Assembly: GCA_036525535.1 (NCBI GenBank)
Contig: DATDAH010000239.1
Span: forward strand, 1-21,997
Reading direction: 5' to 3'
Length of the DNA: 21,997 bases
Source: DATDAH01 sp036525535
GTDB taxonomy: Bacteria > Actinomycetota > Acidimicrobiia > Acidimicrobiales > DATDAH01
The notes under the pieces are model-generated. The model searched no databases, had not been told where the DNA came from, and saw only the letters and a list, made by a program, of their open reading frames with translations. The number at the start of each line of letters is the position of its first letter. Position 1 is the stretch's first letter. Shown here piece after piece: positions 9,001 to 16,202 of the stretch. The position numbers and the translations under genes were made by a program.

Positions 9001-9636
9001 TCGGAAGTCGAGGGTGTCGGCGTCGCGGATGCAGGGCACGAGCAGGGTCCGGGACCCGTCGTCCTTGGCCACGTCCACGGCGAGGCCGAGGCCGAGGTGC
9101 TCGTGACGGACGAGCCGAGGCTTGCCGTCGACCTCGAGGAAGCTGGCGTTCATCGCCGGGACCTCGTCGGCGATGGCCCGGACCACGGCGTACCCGATGA
9201 GGTGGGTGAAGCTGACCTTCCCTCCCTGGGTCCGCCCGAGGTAGCCGTTCATGATCCGGCGGTTGACCTCGAGCAGCTTCGCCGGGATCTCCCGGAAGCT
9301 GGTCGCCGTGGGCACGGCGAGGCTGGCTTCCATGTTGGTGACGATTCGGGCCGCCGCGCCCTTGATGGCGACGCCGTCGGGATCGACGGCCGGTGGCGCG
9401 GCCTTGGCCGGGGCGGGCTCGGCGGGGGGAGGGGCCGGGGCCTCGGTCGTCGGTGGGGGCGCGGTCACGGGCGCGGGTGCGGCGTCGGCCGATGAGCCGT
9501 TGGTCCGGTAGTCGGCGAAGAACTCCTGCCAGCTCTCGCTGACGGACGCGGGATCGGCCCGGTACTGCTCGTACATCTCATCGACCAACCACTCGTTGGG
9601 CCCGAGATCCTCGAAGTTGCGTGGGGCGTCAGCCAT
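6016..9636 (-). CDS. kgd: multifunctional 2-oxoglutarate decarboxylase/dehydrogenase (fused E1 with E2-like domain)
   Basis: A 1206-residue actinobacterial Kgd/SucA-type enzyme, close to the ~1230 of mycobacterial Kgd. An N-terminal E1 interaction helix region (about 1-45, NEWLVDEMYEQYRADP) is followed by an Ala/Pro-rich linker (about 48-85) and an E2-like acyltransferase domain (about 100-325). That domain has the active-site His in YDHRIIQGAESG (H301), where the usual HRxxxDG ends GA. The thiamine-dependent E1 follows (about 345-1206), including GDAAFAGQGVVAETLQ and CYRRFGHNEGDDPSYTQP. No lipoyl domain is present, as in mycobacterial Kgd. It decarboxylates 2-oxoglutarate in the TCA cycle and can act with lipoylated E2/E3. 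ATG 9636 is preferred over the TTG at 9639: a TAGGCT box lies 7 nt upstream of the ATG. The gene follows the DsbA-like gene by 10 bp. Confidence 0.96.
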   Translation of the reverse strand: MADAPRNFEDLGPNEWLVDEMYEQYRADPASVSESWQEFFADYRTNGSSADAAPAPVTAPPPTTEAPAPPPAEPAPAKAAPPAVDPDGVAIKGAAARIVTNMEASLAVPTATSFREIPAKLLEVNRRIMNGYLGRTQGGKVSFTHLIGYAVVRAIADEVPAMNASFLEVDGKPRLVRHEHLGLGLAVDVAKDDGSRTLLVPCIRDADTLDFRGFWAAYEEIIKKVRNNKLSPDDFAGTTVSLTNPGTIGTERSVPRLMPGQGLIVGVGRLDYPAAYEAADPRVLADLGLSKVITVSSTYDHRIIQGAESGLFLKRVHDLLLGEDDFYEDAFRSLGVPYEAVQWRPDIHPLDRDQAMLDKQMQVNSVINAHRVRGHLIADLDPLAAKEPHMHAELDPATYGLTIWDLDREFLTGNLGCNTDRLPLGEILRILRDAYCRRIGIEYMHIQEPEEKRWIQEHVEGVDQVLSADEHRHILERLNAAEAFEQFLGKRYVGQKRFGLDGAESAIPLVDAVLEAAAEEGLDGAVLGMAHRGRLNVLTNVVGKSYDQLFAEFEGSIDPETIQGSGDVKYHLGQSGKYVSRTGAELPIELAANPSHLEAVDPVVLGMVRARQDLIDQPGSFSVLPLLLHGDAAFAGQGVVAETLQSSQISGYRVGGTIHLVVNNQLGFTTPPESARSSEYPTDIAKMVASPIIHVNGDDPEACVRAARLAYAFRQRFHKDVVIDMICYRRFGHNEGDDPSYTQPLMYKKIEARRSVRKQYTESLVNRGDLTLEEAEQALNDFQSRLQDALDQTREHVQAVGEIRAKPAPPPIGVLPHIDTALDLATVQRIFAAIDTVPEGFAVHPKLAKQFDTRRAAFADGTGDVDWGLAEALALGSLLEDGTTVRLAGQDTRRGTFSHRHSVLVDYESGAEYMPLAHLGERQGKWFVYDSLLSEYAALGFEYGYSVVDKDALVCWEAQFGDFVNGAMIIIDQFLVSAEDKWDQTSGLVMLLPHAYEGQGPEHSSGRIERFLTLCAEDNMQVAYPSSAAQYFHLVRRQMRREVRKPLIIFTPKSLLRAKQARSPVADLVSGTFEEILDDPGVTDAAAVKRVILASAKVAHEAIARRDETGAPVAVLRMEQLYPWPAERLDELVAKYANSESVVWLQEEPRNMGAWRFAKRYLFEGYADRLFVRAVTRSESASPATGSAAVHKQEQEQLLDDAFSAL

Positions 9637-9643
9637 CAAGGCG

Positions 9644-9649
9644 AGCCTA
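9644..9649 (-). promoter_or_regulatory. leaderless -10 box for kgd overlapping the upstream stop codon (TAGGCT)
   Basis: TAGGCT on the minus strand ends 7 nt before the kgd ATG. Its first three bases are the TAG stop codon of the upstream DsbA-like gene. kgd may therefore have its own leaderless transcript besides read-through. Confidence 0.5.
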
Positions 9650-10261
9650 CCGATCGCCTGCGTCGTCCTTCCGGTGATCCTGGAGGCGTCCCACCCAGCG
9701 TTCGAGGGTGTCGCGCTCCTGGACTCCTGGGATCAGGAGGCGGCCGTCGACCCACCACGCGGGCGTGCCGGTGACGTCGTGGTCCCGAGCCTCGGCGAGC
9801 GACCGTTCGAGGGCGCGGTCGCCGTCCCCCCGGGCCACGGCCTGGCCGATCGGGCCCGGGTCGAGGCCGGCGTCCGCCAGGAGGGCGTCGATGACCGCGG
9901 CGTCGCCGAGATCGAGATCGTGGACCCACTGGGCGTCGTAGAAGGCGGCGTCGACGGTGGGGAACGCCTCCGGGTGTTCAGCCCGGACGACCTCACTGGT
10001 CTCCAGGGCCAGGCGGGTGTTGGCGATCCGGCTCGGGGCCCGGAACGGCAGGCCGACCGCCGCGCACTCGGCCGCGATGTGGCCGAGGACCTGGGCAAAG
10101 CGGCCGTCCGGGCGCACCGGACGGCCCGCGGCGGGGATCTCCGGGTGCAGCTCGTACGCCGTGACCGTGACCGTGACGCCGAGGGTCGTCAGGAGGGCTG
10201 TGCGGTCCCGTCCGAGGTGGCACCAGGGGCAGAGGTAGTCCCGCCAGAGGAGGGCCTGCAT
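9647..10261 (-). CDS. DsbA family oxidoreductase (FrnE-like thioredoxin fold)
   Basis: A 204-residue protein with the FrnE/DsbA layout. It has an active-site CPWC at residues 11-14 (RDYLCPWCHLG), a helical insertion (about 60-150), a cis-proline loop GTPAWWVDG (about 165-173) and the closing LLIPGVQ strand. There is no signal peptide, so it should work in the cytoplasm as a thiol-disulfide oxidoreductase or isomerase, or as a relative of 2-hydroxychromene-2-carboxylate isomerase. The frame is open far upstream, but ATG 10261 starts exactly before the fold and has a TACCGT -10 box 9 nt upstream. That box is shared as a palindrome with the divergent xthA gene. kgd follows 10 bp downstream. Confidence 0.87.
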   Translation of the reverse strand: MQALLWRDYLCPWCHLGRDRTALLTTLGVTVTVTAYELHPEIPAAGRPVRPDGRFAQVLGHIAAECAAVGLPFRAPSRIANTRLALETSEVVRAEHPEAFPTVDAAFYDAQWVHDLDLGDAAVIDALLADAGLDPGPIGQAVARGDGDRALERSLAEARDHDVTGTPAWWVDGRLLIPGVQERDTLERWVGRLQDHRKDDAGDR

Positions 10262-10270
10262 CGTGGGCCG

Positions 10271-10280
10271 ACGGTACCGT
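10271..10280. promoter_or_regulatory. palindromic bidirectional -10 box ACGGTACCGT
   Basis: The perfect palindrome ACGGTACCGT contains TACCGT on both strands. On the plus strand it ends 8 nt before the xthA GTG; on the minus strand it ends 9 nt before the DsbA-like ATG. The whole divergent gap is only 27 bp, so both genes appear to be leaderless and to share one melting region. Confidence 0.55.
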
Positions 10281-10288
10281 GCGCCGCT

Positions 10289-11059
10289 GTGCGGCTCGCC
10301 ACCTGGAACGTCAACTCGCTGGCCGCCCGCCTGCCCCGTGTCCAGGCCTGGGTGGAGGAGTTCCAGCCCGACGTCCTGTGCCTGCAGGAGACGAAGTGCG
10401 CCGACGACGCCTTCCCGGCCATGGACTTTGCCTCCTGGGGCTATGAGGTCGTGCCGCACGGTGAGGGACGGTGGAACGGGGTCGCCATCGCCAGTCGGGT
10501 GGGCGTCGACGAGATCCGCCCCGGCCTGGACGACGCCGACCTCGATGTCGAGGCCCGCCTGTTGACCGTGCGCTGTGGTGACGTCCACGTCATCACGGCC
10601 TACGTGCCCAACGGGCGCACCCTCGACGCTCCGCAGTTCGAGCAGAAGCTGACCTGGCTGGCCCGCCTGCAGGCCCTGCTGGCCGAGCGCTTCGAGCCGG
10701 CCGTCGACCAGGTCGTCCTCTGCGGCGATCTCAACATCGCCCCCGACGACCGGGACGTCTACGACCCGGCGGTCTACGTCGGCACCACCCACACCAGTGC
10801 CCCCGAGCGAGCGGCCTTCGACGGCTTCGTGGACTGGGGGATGGTCGACGTCTTCCGGCAGCGCTACGAAGGCGGCGGCCTGTTCTCGTGGTGGGACTAC
10901 CGTGCCGGCAACTTCCACAAGGGCAAGGGCATGCGCATCGACCACGTCCTGGCCACGCCGCCGCTGGCCGAGCGGGCCGGGGCCGTCCTCATCGACCGGA
11001 ACGCCCGCAAGGGCGAGAAGCCGTCGGACCACGCGCCGGTGGTGGTGGACTTCTCATGA
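10289..11059 (+). CDS. xthA: exodeoxyribonuclease III / AP endonuclease
   Basis: A 256-residue exonuclease III from GTG 10289. The start is set by the family N-terminus (VRLATWNVNSL), although the frame is open further upstream. Catalytic positions are all present: N7 (WNVNS), E34 (LQETKC), Y105 (TAYVPNG), D147 and N149 (CGDLNIAP), D218 (RIDHVL), and D247/H248 (PSDHAPVV). It cleaves the backbone at abasic sites and removes 3' blocks in base excision repair. TACCGT lies 8 nt before the GTG, so the mRNA is probably leaderless. Its stop codon overlaps the start of the thioesterase gene (ATGA), which indicates translational coupling. Confidence 0.95.
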   Translation: MRLATWNVNSLAARLPRVQAWVEEFQPDVLCLQETKCADDAFPAMDFASWGYEVVPHGEGRWNGVAIASRVGVDEIRPGLDDADLDVEARLLTVRCGDVHVITAYVPNGRTLDAPQFEQKLTWLARLQALLAERFEPAVDQVVLCGDLNIAPDDRDVYDPAVYVGTTHTSAPERAAFDGFVDWGMVDVFRQRYEGGGLFSWWDYRAGNFHKGKGMRIDHVLATPPLAERAGAVLIDRNARKGEKPSDHAPVVVDFS

Positions 11060-11772
11060 GCGGCGAGCCGCCGAAGATGTCCGACGAGGACCGCGGGATG
11101 GTGAGCGAACGGTGGCGGGAGGTGGAGGCCGACGACCTCACGCCGCGCCAGCGGGAGCAGCGGCGCCTGGCGGATCGGATGCGCACGGTGATCGATCGCC
11201 TCGTGGCCACCTCTGCCCCGGAGGAAGCGCTGCGGTACGCCGCCGACTCCCTCGAGCGCCTGGCTGCCGAGTTCGAGCAGTACCCGCAGGGCAACACCTA
11301 CGAGGGCTTCGCCGAGGCGGCCAACGCCGGCGGCGACCAACAGGCGTTCTTCGACCACAGCCCGCTGATCGGCCTGGCCAACCCGCTGTCGCCGCCGGTG
11401 GTCATCCGGGTCGAGGACGACCACATCGACGGCCGGGTGACCTTCGGAGCCGCCTACGAGGGCCCGCCGGGCTGCGTCCACGGGGGCTACATCGCCGCCG
11501 CCTTCGACGAGGTCCTCGGTTCCGCCCAGTCCCTCGGCGGCCGTCCCGGCATGACCGGCACGCTGACCATCCGGTACCGCTCGCCCACGCCCCTGCAGAC
11601 GCCCCTGCGCTTCGAGGCAAGGGTGACCAGTGTGGACGGGCGCAAGATCTTCACCACCGGCAGGTGCTTCGCCGACGACGTCCTCACCGCCGAGGCCGAA
11701 GGCATCTTCATCAGCATCGACCGGGAGCGGGTCGAAGAACTGCTCGCCCTGCGGGACGGCACCCCCGACTGA
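11056..11772 (+). CDS. PaaI-like hotdog-fold thioesterase
   Basis: A 238-residue protein whose ATG (11056) overlaps the xthA stop by 4 nt. The first ~95 residues are charged and mostly helical (EDRGMVSERWREVEADD, RQREQRRLADRMRTVIDRL) and match nothing I can name. From about 98 to 222 lies a 4HBT/PaaI-like hotdog domain: GPPGCVHGGYIAAAFDEVLG has the family HGG (142-144) and downstream D151, then GTLTIRYRSPTPL and EARVTSVDGRKIFTTGRCF. It should hydrolyse acyl-CoA or aryl-CoA thioesters; the substrate is not evident. Coupling to a DNA-repair nuclease has no obvious metabolic logic and may only reflect compact packing. Confidence 0.87.
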   Translation: MSGEPPKMSDEDRGMVSERWREVEADDLTPRQREQRRLADRMRTVIDRLVATSAPEEALRYAADSLERLAAEFEQYPQGNTYEGFAEAANAGGDQQAFFDHSPLIGLANPLSPPVVIRVEDDHIDGRVTFGAAYEGPPGCVHGGYIAAAFDEVLGSAQSLGGRPGMTGTLTIRYRSPTPLQTPLRFEARVTSVDGRKIFTTGRCFADDVLTAEAEGIFISIDRERVEELLALRDGTPD

Positions 11773-11788
11773 TCGTGCCTGCGGGTGC

Positions 11789-12103
11789 TCAGGACCTCTC
11801 GGCGTCGCCCAGCACGAATCCCTCGGCGATCACGACGTTGCCGTTGGAGGCCGCCAGCCTCAGCGGGAGCGCGGCCTGGTACCCGTCCGATTCGTACCAC
11901 TTCCGGGCCTGTTCGACCGACGGGTACTCGACGATGACGGTCCGGGTTCCGTGCCACTCGCCCTCGAGGACCTCGACGTTCTCGTCGACGACGAGGACCC
12001 GGCCGCCGAAGTCGACGAGCGGTCCGGTCGAAGCCGCGCCGTACGCGGCCATGCCCGCCGGGTCGTGGATGTCTTCGGTCAGGATGACGTAGCCCTTCGG
12101 CAT
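11789..12103 (-). CDS. DUF1330 domain protein (dimeric alpha-beta barrel)
   Basis: A 104-residue protein from ATG 12103 (MPKGYVILTEDIHDPAGMAAY). It has the DUF1330 pattern: GYVI strand, a DPAGMAAYGAA helix, GGRVLVVDENVEVLEGEW, TVIVEYPSVEQARKWYES and YQAALPLRLAASNGNVVIAEG. The fold is a ferredoxin-like dimeric barrel; the role is unknown. A strong Shine-Dalgarno (GGAGGAG, 12107-12113) sits before the ATG, as expected for a gene inside a transcript. It lies 44 bp after uvrD2 on the same strand and ends 16 bp from the convergent thioesterase gene. Confidence 0.88.
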   Translation of the reverse strand: MPKGYVILTEDIHDPAGMAAYGAASTGPLVDFGGRVLVVDENVEVLEGEWHGTRTVIVEYPSVEQARKWYESDGYQAALPLRLAASNGNVVIAEGFVLGDAERS

Positions 12104-12106
12104 CCG

Positions 12107-12113
12107 CTCCTCC
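12107..12113 (-). promoter_or_regulatory. strong Shine-Dalgarno of the DUF1330 gene
   Basis: GGAGGAG on the minus strand, with its AGGAGG core 5 nt from the ATG at 12103. It fixes the start inside a much longer open frame. Confidence 0.8.
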
Positions 12114-12147
12114 TCGTCGGTCGGCCGAGCCGCTGGCCCATCTTCGC

Positions 12148-14139
12148 TCAGGACGGGTCGAGGGCGGCGAGGATCCCGTCGCCGAAGCGGGCGGCCTTGA
12201 TCGGGCCGAGCCCGGGGAGCCCGGTCAGCGCCTCGACGGAGGCCGGGCGGGCCTCGGCGATGGCGTGGAGGGTGCGGTCGTCGACGACGGCCTGTGGGGC
12301 CACGCGGGCCACCCGCGCGGTCTGGGCCCGCCAGGCGGCCAGTCGGGCGAGGATGGCGTCGACCTCCTCCGCGGGGGCGGGGTGACGGGCGTGGAGCTCG
12401 GCCCGCGGCGTCTGGAGGTGGTGGCGGCCGTCGACGGGGCGGGAGGCGACCAGGAGGTCGGTGATCGCGGCCTCGACCGGCGGGAGCCACGGGGACGGGC
12501 TCCGGTCACGGGCTTCGCCCCCCTGGACCCGGGTGCGGGACCAGTGCAGGCGAACCTCGTCCTGCGCCCGGGTGACGCCCACGTAGAGCAGGCGCTGCTC
12601 CTCGGCCCGGGCCGCCGGCGTCTTCGCGTAGCCGATCGGGACCAGGCCGTCCTCCAGCCCCGCCAGGTGGACGACGGGCCATTCGAGGCCCTTCGCCGCG
12701 TGCAGGGTGCTGACCTCGACGACGTCCTTGTCCGCCCCCTCGCCCGAGCGCACGGCGGCCACCAGCCAGCTGGCGAAGGCCGGGCCTGACGGCTCGGGGT
12801 CGAGGGCCTCGTACTCGCGGGCCAGGATCACGAGGGTGGCCCGGTCCTCGGCGGCCTGGTCGACGTCTTCGGCGGCGCGGGGTGTGGGCTCGGGCTCTGC
12901 GTCGACCGGAGGCGACCGGAGATCGGCCAGCACGGCGGCATACGGCTCGCGGCGCAGGCGGCGGAGGACATCGACCACGCCGGGCCGGCCGAGGAGCTGG
13001 TCGGCACCACGGAGGCGGTGGGGGATGCCCGCCCGACTGAGGGCCTCGGTGATCACGGCCCCTTGGCCGTTGGTGCGCACGAGCACAGCCTGGGTCGACC
13101 ACGGCCGTCCCGGACCGTGGCGCTCGCGGACGTCCCGGGTGATGGCCCGGGCCTCGGCGGCCTCGTCGGCGTGGGCCACGACCGTCGGCATCGGCCCGTC
13201 CGGTCGGTGGGCGACGAGACGGCTGGTCTCCAGGACGGCCGCGGCCGTGGCCAGGATCTGCGGGGTCGAGCGGTAGTTCCCCCGCAGGTGCAGGACGGCG
13301 ACACCGGGGTAGCGCTCGGCAGGGAACACCTCCTCGAAGCGGTCCAGGTAGCGGGCGTCCGCCCCGTTCCAGCCGTAGATGGCCTGGTGGGGATCGCCGA
13401 CGACGAACAGGTCGTCGGCGTCGCCCAGCCAGGCCCTCAGGAGTCGGTACTGCAGTGGGTTGACGTCCTGGAACTCGTCGACGAAGAGGTGGCGGAAGCG
13501 CCAGCGCTGGGCGGCTGCGGCGGGAGCGTCCCGCTCCATGATCCGCAACGCCAGCCGGAGCAGGTCGTCGAAGTCGATGACCCGGGACTCGGTCTTGGCC
13601 TCGGCGTAGCGGTCGAGGAGGTGGGGCATCTCGTCGCCGGACAGCGGTGGGCGGCGACCGGCTCGGGCGGCGCGTTCCAGGTAGTCGGAGGGGCTGATGA
13701 GCCGGGCGGAGGCCCACTCGATCTCTCTGACGACGTCCTGGGCCGCGTCCCGGCGCCGGCCGAGCAGGTCGGCGACGAACCGGAGCTTGCGGTCCATGAG
13801 CCGAGGGACCTCGGCTCCCCGATCGGCCCAGCGGGCCCGGAGCTGGGCGTAGGCGATGGCGTGGAAGGTCCCGGCGGCGACGTCGTCGCGGAGGCCGAGG
13901 TCCCGCAGACGGGCCCGCAACTCCCCCGCGGCCTTGCGGGTGAAGGTCAGGGCTAAGGCGTGACGGGGGTCGAGGTCGCCGGTGGCGGCCCGATGAGCGA
14001 TGCGGCGGGTCAGGACCCGGGTCTTGCCCGATCCGGCCCCGGCGTGGACGCAGAGGGGCCCGGCCGGGCTGGTGACCGCCGCCCGCTGGGCCTCGTCGAG
14101 GCCTCCCAGCAGCTCGTCACCCTGCCCTGCGGTCGCCAC
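12148..14139 (-). CDS. uvrD2: UvrD2-type superfamily 1 DNA helicase with HRDC domain
   Basis: A 663-residue 3'-5' SF1A helicase. It has a Q motif (LDEAQRAAV, 14-22), Walker A AGAGSGKT (33-40), TFTRKAAGELRARL (motif Ia), FVDEFQDVNPLQ (Walker B, about 219-230), GDPHQAIYGWNGA (motif III), LRGNYRSTPQI (motif IV), VSTLHAAKGLEW (motif V) and LLYVGVTRAQDEV (motif VI). The C-terminus (about 592-660, ILARLAAWR to LPGLGPIKAARFG) is an HRDC domain, which defines mycobacterial UvrD2. The tetracysteine linker of mycobacterial UvrD2 is absent; the only cysteine is C30. GTG 14139 is chosen because the family N-terminus begins there and a TACGCT -10 box ends 6 nt before it. The DUF1330 gene follows. Confidence 0.93.
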   Translation of the reverse strand: MATAGQGDELLGGLDEAQRAAVTSPAGPLCVHAGAGSGKTRVLTRRIAHRAATGDLDPRHALALTFTRKAAGELRARLRDLGLRDDVAAGTFHAIAYAQLRARWADRGAEVPRLMDRKLRFVADLLGRRRDAAQDVVREIEWASARLISPSDYLERAARAGRRPPLSGDEMPHLLDRYAEAKTESRVIDFDDLLRLALRIMERDAPAAAAQRWRFRHLFVDEFQDVNPLQYRLLRAWLGDADDLFVVGDPHQAIYGWNGADARYLDRFEEVFPAERYPGVAVLHLRGNYRSTPQILATAAAVLETSRLVAHRPDGPMPTVVAHADEAAEARAITRDVRERHGPGRPWSTQAVLVRTNGQGAVITEALSRAGIPHRLRGADQLLGRPGVVDVLRRLRREPYAAVLADLRSPPVDAEPEPTPRAAEDVDQAAEDRATLVILAREYEALDPEPSGPAFASWLVAAVRSGEGADKDVVEVSTLHAAKGLEWPVVHLAGLEDGLVPIGYAKTPAARAEEQRLLYVGVTRAQDEVRLHWSRTRVQGGEARDRSPSPWLPPVEAAITDLLVASRPVDGRHHLQTPRAELHARHPAPAEEVDAILARLAAWRAQTARVARVAPQAVVDDRTLHAIAEARPASVEALTGLPGLGPIKAARFGDGILAALDPS

Positions 14140-14145
14140 CCACGG

Positions 14146-14151
14146 AGCGTA
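14146..14151 (-). promoter_or_regulatory. leaderless -10 box for uvrD2 (TACGCT)
   Basis: TACGCT on the minus strand ends 6 nt before GTG 14139, in the 45-bp gap to the divergent zincin gene. There is no Shine-Dalgarno. Confidence 0.5.
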
Positions 14152-14170
14152 CGGCCGGCGGGCCGGGCGG

Positions 14171-14176
14171 TAGGTT
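14171..14176 (+). promoter_or_regulatory. leaderless -10 box for the zincin gene (TAGGTT)
   Basis: TAGGTT ends 8 nt before GTG 14185 with no Shine-Dalgarno between. It lies 20 bp from the oppositely oriented uvrD2 box. Confidence 0.5.
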
Positions 14177-14184
14177 CCGGCTCC

Positions 14185-14538
14185 GTGCACGTCGCCCCCG
14201 AACGCTTCGAGGACCTGGTGGCTGACGCCCTCGACGACATCCCCGAGGAGCTCGGCGCGCTCATGGACAACGTCGCCGTCATGGTCGTCGACGACCCGCC
14301 CGAGCCCGGCCTGCTCGGTCGCTACGAGGGGGTCCCGCTGACCGAGCGGGATGACGGCTACGGCGGCTACGGCCACCTGCCCATGCCGGACCGCATCGAG
14401 ATCTACCGGCACCCGTTGTGCCTGATGTGCCGCACCGAGGAAGAGGTCGTCGAGCAGGTCCGGATCACCGTGGTCCACGAGGTGGCCCACCACTTCGGGA
14501 TCGAGGACGACCGGCTCGACGAACTCGGTTGGGGCTGA
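14185..14538 (+). CDS. small zincin-like metallopeptidase (DUF1025 / PF06262 family)
   Basis: A 117-residue protein from GTG 14185 (VHVAPERFEDLVADALDDIPEEL...). The C-terminal HEVAHHFGIEDDRLDELG (98-115) is the minimal-zincin HExxH signature with a downstream acidic residue, as in the DUF1025 metallopeptidase family. The middle carries GLLGRYEGVPLTER and DRIEIYRHPL, also typical. The length matches the family. The physiological substrate is unknown. It is divergent from uvrD2 and 25 bp ahead of the PH-domain gene on the same strand, which has its own -10 box. Confidence 0.9.
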   Translation: MHVAPERFEDLVADALDDIPEELGALMDNVAVMVVDDPPEPGLLGRYEGVPLTERDDGYGGYGHLPMPDRIEIYRHPLCLMCRTEEEVVEQVRITVVHEVAHHFGIEDDRLDELGWG

Positions 14539-14549
14539 TCGGCCAGGAG

Positions 14550-14555
14550 TACGCT
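14550..14555 (+). promoter_or_regulatory. leaderless -10 box for the PH/SHOCT gene (TACGCT)
   Basis: TACGCT ends 8 nt before GTG 14564 and sits in the 25-bp gap after the zincin gene. An AGGAG (14545-14549) lies next to it, but 14 nt from the start, too far for a normal ribosome-binding site. Confidence 0.5.
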
Positions 14556-14563
14556 GCCCGGCC

Positions 14564-15202
14564 GTGGCCTATCCGAGCAAGCTCCTGAACGAGAACGAGA
14601 CGGTCGAGCTGGATCTGCGCCCGCACTGGTGGTTCATGGTCCCCCGACTCAGCCTCTTGGCCCTGGCCGTGCTCCTCGGGATCTACGCCATCGGCACCGA
14701 TGTCTCCTGGCTCGACGCCTCCTGGTTCAAGGCCCTCGCCGGCCTCCTCGTCCTCGCCGCCCTGGTCTTCTTCCTCCTCCGCTACGCCCTCTGGATGACC
14801 ACCAACTTCGTGGTCACCAGCGACCGGGTCATCTACCGCAGCGGCGTCCTGTCGAAGCGGGGCATCGAGGTGCCCCTCGACCGCATCAACACCGTCGTGT
14901 TCCACCAGGGGCCGTTCGAGCGCATCATCGGCGCCGGGGACCTGGAGATCGAATCGGCGGGCCAGAACCCGGCCCGGTTCACCGACATCCGCAAGCCGTC
15001 CATCGTGCAGGCCGAGATCTACAAGCAGAGCGAGGCCAACGAGAACCGCAAGTTCGACCGGGTCGGGGCCAACCTCGAGGGTGGCCTCAGCGGTGGCGGG
15101 CTCAGCGTCGCCGAGCAGCTCGAGAAGCTCGAGGGCCTGCGGGACCGCGGCTCCATCACGGAGGAGCAGTACGAGGCGCAGAAGGCCCTGCTCCTCGGCT
15201 GA
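14564..15202 (+). CDS. bacterial PH-domain membrane protein with C-terminal SHOCT domain
   Basis: A 212-residue protein from GTG 14564. Two hydrophobic helices (about 25-45 and 56-77) form a membrane hairpin. A bPH2 (YdbT/YdbS-like) domain follows at about 79-153, including TTNFVVTSDRVIYRSGVLSKRG, VPLDRINTVVFHQGPFERIIGAGDLEIES and the closing DIRKPSIVQAEIY helix. A flexible Gly-rich stretch (171-180) leads to a SHOCT domain (181-210: SVAEQLEKLEGLRDRGSITEEQYEAQKALLL). The family sits on the cytoplasmic membrane face; its molecular role is not established. The gene ends 4 bp from the convergent galK gene. Confidence 0.9.
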   Translation: MAYPSKLLNENETVELDLRPHWWFMVPRLSLLALAVLLGIYAIGTDVSWLDASWFKALAGLLVLAALVFFLLRYALWMTTNFVVTSDRVIYRSGVLSKRGIEVPLDRINTVVFHQGPFERIIGAGDLEIESAGQNPARFTDIRKPSIVQAEIYKQSEANENRKFDRVGANLEGGLSGGGLSVAEQLEKLEGLRDRGSITEEQYEAQKALLLG

Positions 15203-15206
15203 CGGA

Positions 15207-16198
<992 letters not shown>

Positions 16199-16202
<4 letters not shown>

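Noticed and set aside
9421..9460. Clustered G-runs resembling a G-quadruplex
   Set aside because: They are the complement of Pro/Ala codons in the low-complexity Kgd linker, and four runs with short loops are not clearly formed.
7105..9495. Long plus-strand open frames opposite kgd
   Set aside because: Antisense shadows of a full-length Kgd; no domain or ribosome-binding support.
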